DNA of 16,763 bases from DATHVI01 sp035461385 (GTDB lineage: Bacteria > Actinomycetota > Thermoleophilia > Solirubrobacterales > 70-9), in NCBI GenBank assembly GCA_035461385.1, contig DATHVI010000179.1, positions 1 to 16,763 on the forward strand. Reading direction: 5' to 3'. Each line of letters starts with the position of its first letter. The first letter of the stretch is position 1. The notes under the pieces were generated by a model, which saw only the letters and a program-made list of their open reading frames with translations, was not told the origin of the DNA and did not search any database. This document shows, piece after piece, positions 1 through 5,783 of the stretch. Position numbers and translations under genes: made by a program.

Positions 1-140
1 TCACGTCGGCCGAGGATCGCCTCGGCGACGCCCAGCGCCTGCCGCGCCTCGGCGACGTCGTGGACCCGGAAGATCTCCGCGCCCTCGACGAGGGCGAGTA
101 CGCTCGAGGCGATCGTGCCACCGAGCCGCTGGTCGACGTC
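1..140 (-). pseudogene. folP: Inverted C-terminal fragment of dihydropteroate synthase (FolP)
   Basis: Read on the minus strand, this stretch is open and encodes a typical FolP C-terminus: it begins near DVDQRLGGTIAS, continues through IFRVHDV, and ends in an AILGRR tail that runs off the window edge before a stop. The RLxGTxA and RVHDV blocks are hallmarks of the last strand and helix of dihydropteroate synthase, which joins pterin pyrophosphate to p-aminobenzoate. Only about 45 residues are present. The other ~220 residues would have to lie to the right on the minus strand, but folB and folK occupy that DNA on the plus strand. FolP homology stops at a perfect 10-bp palindrome (TCGACGTCGA, 133-142), exactly where FolB homology begins. 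I infer a local inversion, a fold-back duplication or an assembly chimera. The identification is good; the cause is open. Confidence 0.62.
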
Positions 141-521
141 GAGCTGCAGAGACTGTCGATCTACACCCACCACGGCGTCTCCGACGCCGAGCGTGAGATC
201 GGCCAGCGGCTGGAAATCGATGTCTCGTTCGACGTCCCCGATTGCGACGCGGTGCTCACCGACCGGGTCGAGGACACGATCGACTACGGCGACGTCACCG
301 ACATCGTCGCCCTCGCCGCGACCGAGCGCTCGTTTCGGACCCTGGAGCGGCTCTGCCACGTGATCGCCGAGCGGCTCGTCGAGCGCTACGGCTGCGAGAC
401 GATCCGGGTGCGCGCGGCAAAGCCCGAGCCGCCCCTCCCACTCGCGATCGAGGCCGCGGCGGTAGAGGTCGTCCGCTCGCGCCACCGCCCGGAGGAGGAC
501 GGCGAGGACCCGGAGGGGTGA
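60..521 (+). CDS. folB: Dihydroneopterin aldolase (FolB), native start apparently lost
   Basis: FolB cleaves 7,8-dihydroneopterin to 6-hydroxymethyl-dihydropterin and glycolaldehyde in the cytosolic folate pathway. Recognisable FolB homology begins at VDVELQRL (base 132) and carries the family hallmarks: THHGV followed by the catalytic-type Glu in EREIGQRL, the DTIDYGDV block, LERLCHVIAERL, and the catalytic-type Lys in AAKPEPP. About 120 residues from there is normal family length. The only in-frame ATG/GTG/TTG upstream is GTG 60. The 24 residues it adds do not look like FolB and are antisense to the folP fragment, so this start is a placeholder; CTG 129 would give a normal N-terminus but is a rare initiator. 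The stop overlaps the folK start (GTGA), so the two are translationally coupled. Function is confident; the 5' end is not. Confidence 0.88.
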   Translation: MDPEDLRALDEGEYARGDRATEPLVDVELQRLSIYTHHGVSDAEREIGQRLEIDVSFDVPDCDAVLTDRVEDTIDYGDVTDIVALAATERSFRTLERLCHVIAERLVERYGCETIRVRAAKPEPPLPLAIEAAAVEVVRSRHRPEEDGEDPEG

Positions 522-1012
522 GGCGGCGCGGCTACCTCGGGCTGGGCTCGAACGTCGGCGATCGCGCCGAGCACCTGCGGGCGGCGGTAGCGCTGCTCGG
601 CGAGCACGGGGTCGAGGTCGAGGCGGCGTCGGCGACCTATGACACCGACCCGGTCGGCGAGATCCTCGATCAGCCGAGCTTCCTCAACGCCGCGGTCCGG
701 ATCTCGACCGAGCTCGAGCCCGAGGCGCTGCTCGACGCCTGCAAGGTGGTCGAGGTCGAGCGCGGGCGGATGCTCGGCGGCCCCCGCCATGGGCCGCGCC
801 CGCTCGACGTCGACCTGCTGCTGCTCGGCGACCTCGAGCTCGAGACGGAGCGGTTGACGCTCCCCCATCCCGAGGTCACCTCGCGGCGCTTCGTACTCGT
901 CCCGCTGCTCGAGCTCGACCCGGAGCTCGCCCTGCCCGACGGGACCCGGCTCGCGGACGCGCTTGCGCGGCTCGGCGACGGCGAGCGGGTCGACCGGGTG
1001 GGGGCGCTGTAG
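518..1012 (+). CDS. folK: 6-hydroxymethyl-7,8-dihydropterin pyrophosphokinase (FolK)
   Basis: FolK transfers pyrophosphate from ATP to 6-hydroxymethyl-dihydropterin, the step after FolB and before FolP. The protein is 164 residues, the usual size. It opens with YLGLGSNVGDR (pterin/ATP-site glycine motif), has the DQPSFLNAAV segment in the middle, and carries the family signature HGPRPLDVDLLLL, whose two Asp bind Mg-ATP. It ends with LPHPEVTSRRFVL. The GTG start at 518 overlaps the folB TGA by four bases (GTGA), a standard coupling arrangement, and a GGAGG lies just upstream. An upstream extension in the same frame merely reads through folB out of frame and is rejected. The gene shares a transcript with folB. 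Confidence 0.93.
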   Translation: MRRRGYLGLGSNVGDRAEHLRAAVALLGEHGVEVEAASATYDTDPVGEILDQPSFLNAAVRISTELEPEALLDACKVVEVERGRMLGGPRHGPRPLDVDLLLLGDLELETERLTLPHPEVTSRRFVLVPLLELDPELALPDGTRLADALARLGDGERVDRVGAL

Positions 1013-1032
1013 CCGTCGACTCGCGGGGGCGA

Positions 1033-1038
1033 TAGAGT
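1033..1038 (+). promoter_or_regulatory. Putative -10 box (TAGAGT) of the propeller gene
   Basis: TAGAGT fits TANNNT and ends 12 nt before the ATG at 1051. There is no Shine-Dalgarno sequence in the 38-nt gap after folK, so a leaderless or nearly leaderless transcript is likely. No clear -35 is visible. Confidence 0.4.
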
Positions 1039-1050
1039 CCGGGCCCGGTC

Positions 1051-2256
1051 ATGCCACTCAGGGGCCGCCGACCAGGTCTGATGCTGCTCGCCGCGCTCGC
1101 GCTCGTCGCGGGAGCGATCGGCGCGGCTACCGCGGCGCCGGCCGGCAAGCTGCGGTTCGTCGACGCCAAGGTCGACGGCGAGGGGCCGGTCACCGGCATC
1201 GAGGACGCCTACGGCGTCGCGGTCTCCGCCGACGGCAAGAACGTCTACGCGATCGGCAACACCGCCGGCCTGGCGACGTTCAAGCGCAACCGCAAGGGCA
1301 AGCTCCGGTTCGTCCGCGCGCAGTTCGACGGCGAGGGCGGGATCACCGCGATGCCGTTCCCGACCGCGATCGCGGTCAGCGGCGACGGCAGGAACGTCTA
1401 CGTCACCAGCACCGGCCCCCAGTCGTCGATCCTCACCTTCAAGCGCAACCGCCGCAACGGCAGGCTGCGGTTCGTCAACGCGAGGATCGACGGCCAGGGC
1501 GGCGTCGAGGGAATCACCGACCCCTGCTGCCAGATCGCGATCTCGCCCGACGGTCGCAACGTCTACGTCCCCGGGTCGCAGGACGACGCGATCGCCACCT
1601 TCAGGCGCAAGGGGCGGAGGGGAATCCTGCGATTCGTGAACGCGAAGGTCGACGGACAGGGCGGAGTCAACGGGCTCGACGAGGCGATCGGCGTGGTCGC
1701 ATCGCGCGAAGGGCGCAACGTCTACGCGATCGGCAACGGGGACAGCGCCGTGGCGACGTTCAAGCGCAACCGCAAGGGCAAGCTGCGGTTCGTAAACGCG
1801 AAGGTCGACGGCCAGGGCGGGGTGAATGGCCTCGCCGAGCCCTGTTGCAGCCTCGCGATCTCGCGCGACGGGCGCAGCGTCTACGTTCCGGGCGAGGGCG
1901 ACGAGGCGCTGGCGATCTTCCGCCGCAAGCCGAGGAGTGGGAAGCTCCGCTTCCTCGGGGCGAAGGTCGATGGCATCGGTGGCGTCAGCGGGATGCAGGA
2001 ACCGATCGACGTCGTAGTCTCGCGCGACGGGCGCAGCGTCTACGCGGCGAGCTACCAGGATCCGAGCGCGGTGGTCAGCTTCAAGCGCAGCAGGAAGGGA
2101 CGGCTCAAGTTCGCCGGCGCGATCCGCGAGACCCTGCCCGGGGTCGAGGGCCTTGATGGGGCGTGGCGGCTCGCGCTCTCGCCCGATGACCGCAGCCTGT
2201 ATGCGGCCAGCTACAACGAGAACGCGATCGCGACCTTCAGGCGCCGCACCCGCTGA
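1051..2256 (+). CDS. Exported seven-bladed beta-propeller protein (lactonase/YVTN-like repeats)
   Basis: The 401-residue product starts with a signal peptide (RGRR n-region, hydrophobic stretch about residues 9-28, small residues near TAAPA). The rest is seven consecutive repeats of about 52 residues, each running from [K/R/I]L[R/K]F through a DG-x-GG[V/I] turn, a hydrophobic strand, [D/E]GR[N/S][V/L]Y and a [T/S/I]F[K/R]R strand. Seven such units match a closed seven-bladed propeller, as in 6-phosphogluconolactonase-like and YVTN families. Blades 1 and 4 share VYAIGN; blades 3 and 5 share a PCC pair, VYVPG and FRRK, so the gene grew by internal duplication. No catalytic residues can be assigned, so the role (surface binding, scaffold or enzyme) is unknown. 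It ends 12 bp from the convergent gene on the minus strand. The start fits the signal peptide. Confidence 0.85.
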   Translation: MPLRGRRPGLMLLAALALVAGAIGAATAAPAGKLRFVDAKVDGEGPVTGIEDAYGVAVSADGKNVYAIGNTAGLATFKRNRKGKLRFVRAQFDGEGGITAMPFPTAIAVSGDGRNVYVTSTGPQSSILTFKRNRRNGRLRFVNARIDGQGGVEGITDPCCQIAISPDGRNVYVPGSQDDAIATFRRKGRRGILRFVNAKVDGQGGVNGLDEAIGVVASREGRNVYAIGNGDSAVATFKRNRKGKLRFVNAKVDGQGGVNGLAEPCCSLAISRDGRSVYVPGEGDEALAIFRRKPRSGKLRFLGAKVDGIGGVSGMQEPIDVVVSRDGRSVYAASYQDPSAVVSFKRSRKGRLKFAGAIRETLPGVEGLDGAWRLALSPDDRSLYAASYNENAIATFRRRTR

Positions 2257-2274
2257 GCTTCGGTCCGATCAGCG
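2251..2274. terminator. Weak convergent hairpin made of two stop-codon regions
   Basis: CGCTGA (2251-2256) and TCAGCG (2269-2274) form a perfect 6-bp stem around a 12-nt loop containing CTTCGG. Each arm is the last Arg codon plus TGA of one of the two convergent genes. There is no T tract on either side, so termination activity is only a possibility. Confidence 0.28.
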
Positions 2275-3039
2275 CGCGCCCCGGCCGCGGACGGCGGTCG
2301 AATCGTTCAGCGGCCGAAGCCACGCCTCTGGCAGCAGCGGCGGGATCCGGCCCGGGAACTCGGGGACGATCCGGAGCGCGAGCTCGCCGCACGGGCGCGA
2401 CTCGACCGCCGGGCGGACGTCGTCGAGCGTCATCAGCAGCCGGATGCTGGTCGCGATCTGAAGGTCGGCGGCGTTCGGGTCGGGATCGCCGAGGACGCCG
2501 TCGGCGATCCAGTCGTCGATCCGGTTCAGCATCCCCGGCAGCGCCGCGAGGTCGGCCCTGACGTGGTCGTCGCTCGCCGCGTGGATCCGCACGGAGAGGG
2601 CGACGATCGGCGCCGAGGTCCTTACCGCGATACCGACCGGGATCCCGAGCCGGGCGCCGCGGGCGAAGCTGGCGAGCGCCGAGCGGTCGCGCCGGAACGC
2701 GTTCCAGACCACCCGCCGGGCGACCGGCTGGAGCTCCTTCTCACCCCAGCGCTCGGCCGCCTCGACCTCGGCGCGCAGGTTCGGGTCGCCGGGGTAGAGC
2801 GGCGGCTCGGGCACGAGGCGATCGAGCTCGCGGGCGATCTCGCGCGAGCCCTGGACCCGGCGCCCGTCGATCTTCAGCGCCGGCACCGTCGCGCCGCCGA
2901 AGCGCAGCGCCCGCACCACACCCCTCGAGATCACCGGCATCAGGTCGACGCGGCGATACTCGATCCCCTTCAGCTCGAGCGCGAGCCGCGCCTTCCACGA
3001 CGGGTGCGAGCCGGGGATCACGTAGAGGGTCGTCGCCAC
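2269..3039 (-). CDS. Glutathione S-transferase-like protein (GST_N fold)
   Basis: From the GTG at 3039 the protein is 256 residues. The N-terminal ~75 residues form a thioredoxin/GST_N-like domain: TLYVIPGSHPSWKARLALE (strand, active-site loop, helix), YRRVDLM, then VPALKIDG with the cis-Pro that marks this fold, and QGSREIARELD, placed where GSTs bind the glutathione gamma-glutamyl group. The rest is mostly helical, as in a GST_C domain. Actinobacteria usually lack glutathione, so the thiol substrate is uncertain and the protein may have another redox or binding role. I prefer GTG 3039 over longer frames because homology begins right there and TACGAT (minus strand) ends 7 nt upstream; extensions run into coaX promoter DNA. 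It is divergent from coaX and convergent with the propeller gene. Confidence 0.8.
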   Translation of the reverse strand: MATTLYVIPGSHPSWKARLALELKGIEYRRVDLMPVISRGVVRALRFGGATVPALKIDGRRVQGSREIARELDRLVPEPPLYPGDPNLRAEVEAAERWGEKELQPVARRVVWNAFRRDRSALASFARGARLGIPVGIAVRTSAPIVALSVRIHAASDDHVRADLAALPGMLNRIDDWIADGVLGDPDPNAADLQIATSIRLLMTLDDVRPAVESRPCGELALRIVPEFPGRIPPLLPEAWLRPLNDSTAVRGRGAR

Positions 3040-3126
3040 GGCGGTGATCGTAGGCGCTGCGCGCATCGGCGGCGCCGGCGCGGCACCGGTGCCGGAGATC
3101 GCGGCCGCGGTCCATAATCCGCGCCG
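3040..3126. promoter_or_regulatory. Divergent promoter region between the GST-like gene and coaX
   Basis: In 87 bp, the minus strand carries TACGAT (plus positions 3047-3052) ending 7 nt before the GTG of the GST-like gene. The plus strand carries CATAAT (3113-3118) ending 8 nt before the coaX ATG. Neither gene has a Shine-Dalgarno sequence, so both are probably leaderless. No convincing -35 boxes or operator are seen. Confidence 0.5.
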
Positions 3127-3912
3127 ATGCTGCTCGCGATCGATGTCGGCAACACCCAGACTCACCTCGGCGCCTTCGACGGCGACCGGCTGGTCGAGCA
3201 CTGGCGATTTCAGACCAGGGCAGGCGCGAGCGGCGACGAGCTCGCAGAGCGGATCTCGGGGCTGCTCTCGCTCAGCGGGCTCGACTTCTCCGCCCTCGAC
3301 GCGGTGATCGTCTCCTCGGTCGTGCCGCCGCTCGCCGGCGAGTACGAGGCGATGACCGCCCGCTACCTCGATTCGGCCGGGTTCCTCGCCGTCGGCCCCG
3401 GGGTCCGGACCGGGATGCCGATCCGGATCGACAACCCCTACGAGGTCGGCGCCGACCGGCTCGTCAACGCGGTCGCCGCGTACGAGCGCTTCGGGGGCGC
3501 CTGTGTCGTCGTCGACTTCGGGACCGGGATCAACTTCGACGTCGTCTCCGCCGACGGGGAGTACCTCGGCGGCGCGATCGCCCCCGGGGTTGAGATCTCG
3601 CTCAGCGCGCTCGCCGAGCGCGGCGCCCGGATCCCGCGGATCGAGCTCGCCCGGCCGGATGCGGCGGTTGGGAAGTCGACGCGGGCCGCGATCCAGTCCG
3701 GGGTGATCTTCGGCTTCGCCGGCCTCGTCGACCGGATCGCCGACCGGATCGCCGCCGAGCTCGGCCCGGGGACGAGGCTGATCGCAACCGGCGGGCTCGC
3801 AAGCGCGATCGTCCCGTTCTGCAAGTCGATCGACGAGGTCGACGACCTGCTCACCCTGACCGGGCTACGGTTGATCTGGGAAAGAAACAGGAACTCCAGT
3901 GAGGCGCTTTAG
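3127..3912 (+). CDS. coaX: Type III pantothenate kinase (CoaX)
   Basis: CoaX phosphorylates pantothenate with ATP, the first step of coenzyme A synthesis; type III enzymes belong to the ASKHA fold and need a monovalent cation. At 261 residues the size is normal. Visible motifs: IDVGNTQTHLG (phosphate-1 loop with Asp6), SSVVPPL, the GADRLVNAVAAYE pantothenate-site block, Asp130 in VVDFGTGINFD (phosphate-2 and catalytic Asp), GGAIAPGVEIS, and the adenine-binding IATGGLA. GTGINFD replaces the commoner GTATTFD but keeps the key residues. The ATG is at 3127, 8 nt after CATAAT and without a Shine-Dalgarno sequence. The last codons (SEAL-stop) lie inside the first copy of the tandem hairpin repeat, so the extreme C-terminus is repeat-derived. 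dusB follows on the same strand. Confidence 0.94.
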   Translation: MLLAIDVGNTQTHLGAFDGDRLVEHWRFQTRAGASGDELAERISGLLSLSGLDFSALDAVIVSSVVPPLAGEYEAMTARYLDSAGFLAVGPGVRTGMPIRIDNPYEVGADRLVNAVAAYERFGGACVVVDFGTGINFDVVSADGEYLGGAIAPGVEISLSALAERGARIPRIELARPDAAVGKSTRAAIQSGVIFGFAGLVDRIADRIAAELGPGTRLIATGGLASAIVPFCKSIDEVDDLLTLTGLRLIWERNRNSSEAL

Positions 3913-4025
3913 CCCCGAAAGCAGCATGTAAGGCCGCCGAAGGCGGCCGCAAAGATATTCAACAGTGAGGGGCCCTAGCCCCAAAGCAGCATGTAAGGCA
4001 GCCGAAGGCTGCCGCAAAGATATTC
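3897..4025 (+). repeat. Tandem ~66-nt hairpin repeat, two copies
   Basis: Copy 1 (3897-3960) and copy 2 (3963-4025) align almost end to end: CAGTGAGG, then TAGCCCC, AAAGCAGCATGTAAGG, a hairpin, and GCAAAGATATTC. Each hairpin is a perfect 7-bp stem closed on a GAA triloop: GGCCGCC/GGCGGCC at 3932-3948 and GGCAGCC/GGCTGCC at 3997-4013. The stems differ by C to A on the left and G to T on the right, which keeps pairing, so the structure looks selected. Copy 1 includes the coaX stop codon, and copy 2 ends 4 nt before the dusB GTG. There is no T tract, so it is not an ordinary intrinsic terminator. It may be an interspersed (REP-like) element or a processing/attenuation site. Confidence 0.85.
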
Positions 4026-4029
4026 CGAC

Positions 4030-5019
4030 GTGAACCAACCACCGTTGACGGAGCCCTTCGAAATCGGCGGCGTCGAGATCGCGAACCGCGTCCTGCTCGC
4101 GCCGCTGGCCGGGATCGGCAACTGGTTCGTGCGCTTGCAGGCGCGCCGCCACGGCGCCGGGCTCGCGTTCTCGGAGATGGTCTCGAGCTTCGCCATCCAC
4201 CACCGCAACGAGCGCACGCTGCGGGAGATGCTCAGGGTCCATCCCGACGAGCACCCGATCGCGATCCAGCTCTTCGGCTCCGACCCGGGGGTGATGCGCG
4301 AGGCCGCGGCGGTCACCGCCGCGGCCGGGCCGGAGCTGATCGACCTCAACATGGGCTGCCCGGTGCCGAAGGTCTGCAAGACGGGCGCCGGCGCCGCGCT
4401 GCTCGAGGATCCGGCCCGCGCGGTCGCGATCGCCCGGGCGGCGCGGGAGGGCTCCGGGCGGCCGGTGACGGTCAAGCTCCGGTCGGCGTTGCGGCCGGGC
4501 GAGCGCGACGGGATCGACCTCGCCGAGCGCCTCGTCGCCGACGCGGGTGTCGCCGCCGTCTGCCTCCACCCCCGACCGGCGGCCGTCCACCACAAGGGGC
4601 GCCCCGAGTACGCGCTCGTCGGCGAGCTCAAGCGCCGCGTCGAGGTGCCGGTGATCGTCTCCGGGGGCCTGAGGTCGGCCGAGCGCGCCCGCGACGCCTA
4701 CGAGCGGTCGGGCGCCGACGCGGTGATGATCGCCCGCGGGGGGCTCGGCTACCCGTGGATCTTCGAGGAGCTGCTCGACGGGCGGGCTGAGCCGCCCGCG
4801 CCGAGCGAGATCGTCGCCGAGCTGCGCTGGGTGCTCGACCGGGCCGAGCGCCACTGGGGTGGGCGGGCGGCACGTAATCTGCGCAAGTTCTACCCCTGGT
4901 ACCTGGAGCGGCTCGGCATCACCGGTCCGGACGCCGACGCCTACCAGCGAACCGACTCGCTCGACGAGGTCAGGGAGATGCTCGAGCGGGTCGAGATCCC
5001 GCTTGCAGTAACGGTTTGA
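4030..5019 (+). CDS. dusB: tRNA-dihydrouridine synthase (DusB type)
   Basis: This FMN enzyme reduces specific uridines in the tRNA D-loop using NADPH. The 329-residue protein has the full Dus barrel: LLAPLAGIGNWFVR at the FMN end, FSEMVSS, IAIQLFGSDP, then DLNMGCPVPKV with catalytic Cys110, followed by TGAGAALL. FMN phosphate is held by VKLR, CLHPRPA, the VIVSGGLRS and MIARGGLGYPWIF blocks. The C-terminal helical tRNA-binding domain includes HWGGRAARNLRKFYPWYL. The GTG start at 4030 immediately follows repeat copy 2. A GATATT within that copy ends 5 nt before the GTG and could be a -10 box for a leaderless transcript; read-through from coaX is the alternative. Orthology to DusB rather than another Dus subgroup rests on overall motif pattern. 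Confidence 0.92.
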   Translation: MNQPPLTEPFEIGGVEIANRVLLAPLAGIGNWFVRLQARRHGAGLAFSEMVSSFAIHHRNERTLREMLRVHPDEHPIAIQLFGSDPGVMREAAAVTAAAGPELIDLNMGCPVPKVCKTGAGAALLEDPARAVAIARAAREGSGRPVTVKLRSALRPGERDGIDLAERLVADAGVAAVCLHPRPAAVHHKGRPEYALVGELKRRVEVPVIVSGGLRSAERARDAYERSGADAVMIARGGLGYPWIFEELLDGRAEPPAPSEIVAELRWVLDRAERHWGGRAARNLRKFYPWYLERLGITGPDADAYQRTDSLDEVREMLERVEIPLAVTV

Positions 5020-5062
5020 GCGCTTCCGAAAGCGGCTCGAAAGCAGCCGAGCGGCCGTCGCT

Positions 5063-5068
5063 ATAATC
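5063..5068 (+). promoter_or_regulatory. greA -10 box (TATAAT)
   Basis: This is a consensus TATAAT, rare in such GC-rich DNA, 122 nt before the greA start codon. Transcription should begin near 5075. No good -35 is visible 17 nt upstream. Just before it, CGGCT/AGCCG forms a small hairpin that may belong to the dusB 3' end. Confidence 0.62.
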
Positions 5069-5099
5069 GCCCGCCCTGCCCGAAATGCGCGGCGCTGAC

Positions 5100-5123
5100 A
5101 GGCCCGCGTCCTCGGGCCTTTTT
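5100..5123 (+). terminator. Intrinsic terminator/attenuator inside the greA leader
   Basis: AGGCCCG (5100-5106) pairs perfectly with CGGGCCT (5113-5119) around a 6-nt loop and leads into five T residues (5119-5123). It is the only hairpin in the window with a real T tract. It lies about 25 nt downstream of the inferred transcription start and 67 nt before greA, so it should end a fraction of transcripts early and release a ~50-nt RNA. It cannot serve dusB alone, because the greA promoter lies upstream of it. Confidence 0.68.
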
Positions 5124-5190
5124 CGATCCGGGACGGAGCGGCAACCCCGCCGACGGCCCGAGGCAAAGACAGACGAGAGGTTCAGACACT

Positions 5191-5670
5191 GTGGCCCGCG
5201 AATCGGTGATCACCAAGGACGGACTCGAGAAGCTCCAGCAGGAGGTCGAGTTCCTGACGACGACGAAGCGCCGTGAGATTGCGGAGCGGATCAAGGAAGC
5301 GCGCGAGTTCGGCGACATCTCGGAGAACTCCGAGTACGACGACGCCAAGAATGAGCAGGCCCTGCTCGAGCAGCGGATCGCCCAGCTCGAGGAGCGCTTG
5401 CGCCGAGCCATCGTCGTCGACCGCAACGACATCGATACCGACACCGTCGGCGTCGGCGTGCTCGTCCACGTCAAGGACCAGAAGTCGGGCGACTCGCAGA
5501 AGTTCGAGATCGTCGGCTCGACCGAGGCCGACCCGCTCCAGGGCAAGCTCTCGAACGAGGCGCCGGTCGGCAAGGCGCTCCTCGGGCGCAAGCGCGGCGA
5601 CATCGTCACCGTCGACGTCCCGCGCGGCCCGAAGAAGAAGCTGAAGATCACCAAGATCGAAGCCGCGTAG
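5191..5670 (+). CDS. greA: Transcription elongation factor GreA
   Basis: GreA enters the RNA polymerase secondary channel and stimulates cleavage of backtracked RNA. The 159-residue protein is full length. Its N-terminal coiled coil (about 1-75) carries the tip motif FGDISENSEYDDAKNEQ, in which Asp42 and Glu45 match the acidic pair that coordinates catalytic Mg in the polymerase. The C-terminal FKBP-like domain (about 80-159) contains KFEIVGSTEADP, SNEAPVGKALLGRK and GDIVTVDVP. The start is GTG 5191, with GAGAGG at 5175-5180 ten nt upstream; unlike many genes here it has a real leader and ribosome-binding site. A promoter and an internal terminator precede it, suggesting attenuation or sRNA release. 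A large imperfect inverted repeat begins at its stop codon. Confidence 0.95.
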   Translation: MARESVITKDGLEKLQQEVEFLTTTKRREIAERIKEAREFGDISENSEYDDAKNEQALLEQRIAQLEERLRRAIVVDRNDIDTDTVGVGVLVHVKDQKSGDSQKFEIVGSTEADPLQGKLSNEAPVGKALLGRKRGDIVTVDVPRGPKKKLKITKIEAA

Positions 5671-5754
5671 GGGACTGGCTCACGACCCCCGAGCGCACGC
5701 CTGGCGGCAGCGGCGCGCGCAGGGGACGCACCCGGGGGTCATGAGACAGCCCCC
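5670..5754. repeat. 22-bp imperfect inverted repeat after greA
   Basis: Arms 5670-5691 and 5733-5754 pair at 19 of 22 positions around a 41-nt spacer. The inner 8 bp (GACCCCCG against CGGGGGTC) are perfect; mismatches are A-C, G-A and C-A. It starts on the last base of the greA stop codon and ends 15 nt before the putative lysS -10 box. It has no T tract. It may act as a greA 3' end structure, a factor-dependent terminator or a protein site. Confidence 0.6.
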
Positions 5755-5769
5755 GCGCCGGTGAGGCAC

Positions 5770-5775
5770 TAGGCT
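5770..5775 (+). promoter_or_regulatory. Putative -10 box (TAGGCT) of lysS
   Basis: TAGGCT ends 8 nt before the lysS GTG at 5784. There is no Shine-Dalgarno sequence between them, consistent with leaderless translation. Confidence 0.45.
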
Positions 5776-5783
5776 CGCCCGCG

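Noticed and set aside
1138..2250. CRISPR or VNTR-like array in the ~156-bp periodic DNA
   Set aside because: The period is a whole number of codons, keeps one reading frame and corresponds to propeller blades. Repeats are divergent and have no spacers.
2753..3201. Longer start for the GST-like protein (up to 3201) or a second minus-strand frame there
   Set aside because: The extra N-terminal residues are antisense to coaX and its promoter, and GST homology begins just after GTG 3039. The other frame is a shadow.
3965..4033. 22-residue ORF ending in a GTGA overlap with dusB
   Set aside because: It lies wholly in repeat copy 2. The matching frame in copy 1 stops after ten codons because of a one-base length difference, and the covarying stem explains conservation better than coding does.
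3865..5166. Long minus-strand open frame across coaX end and dusB
   Set aside because: It is the antisense shadow of dusB in high-GC DNA. Its composition is low-complexity Arg/Asp/Pro and it matches no family.
5085..5276. 63-codon ORF beginning in the greA leader
   Set aside because: It runs through the terminator hairpin and into greA in another frame, with Arg/Pro-rich composition. A leader peptide would not need to extend so far.
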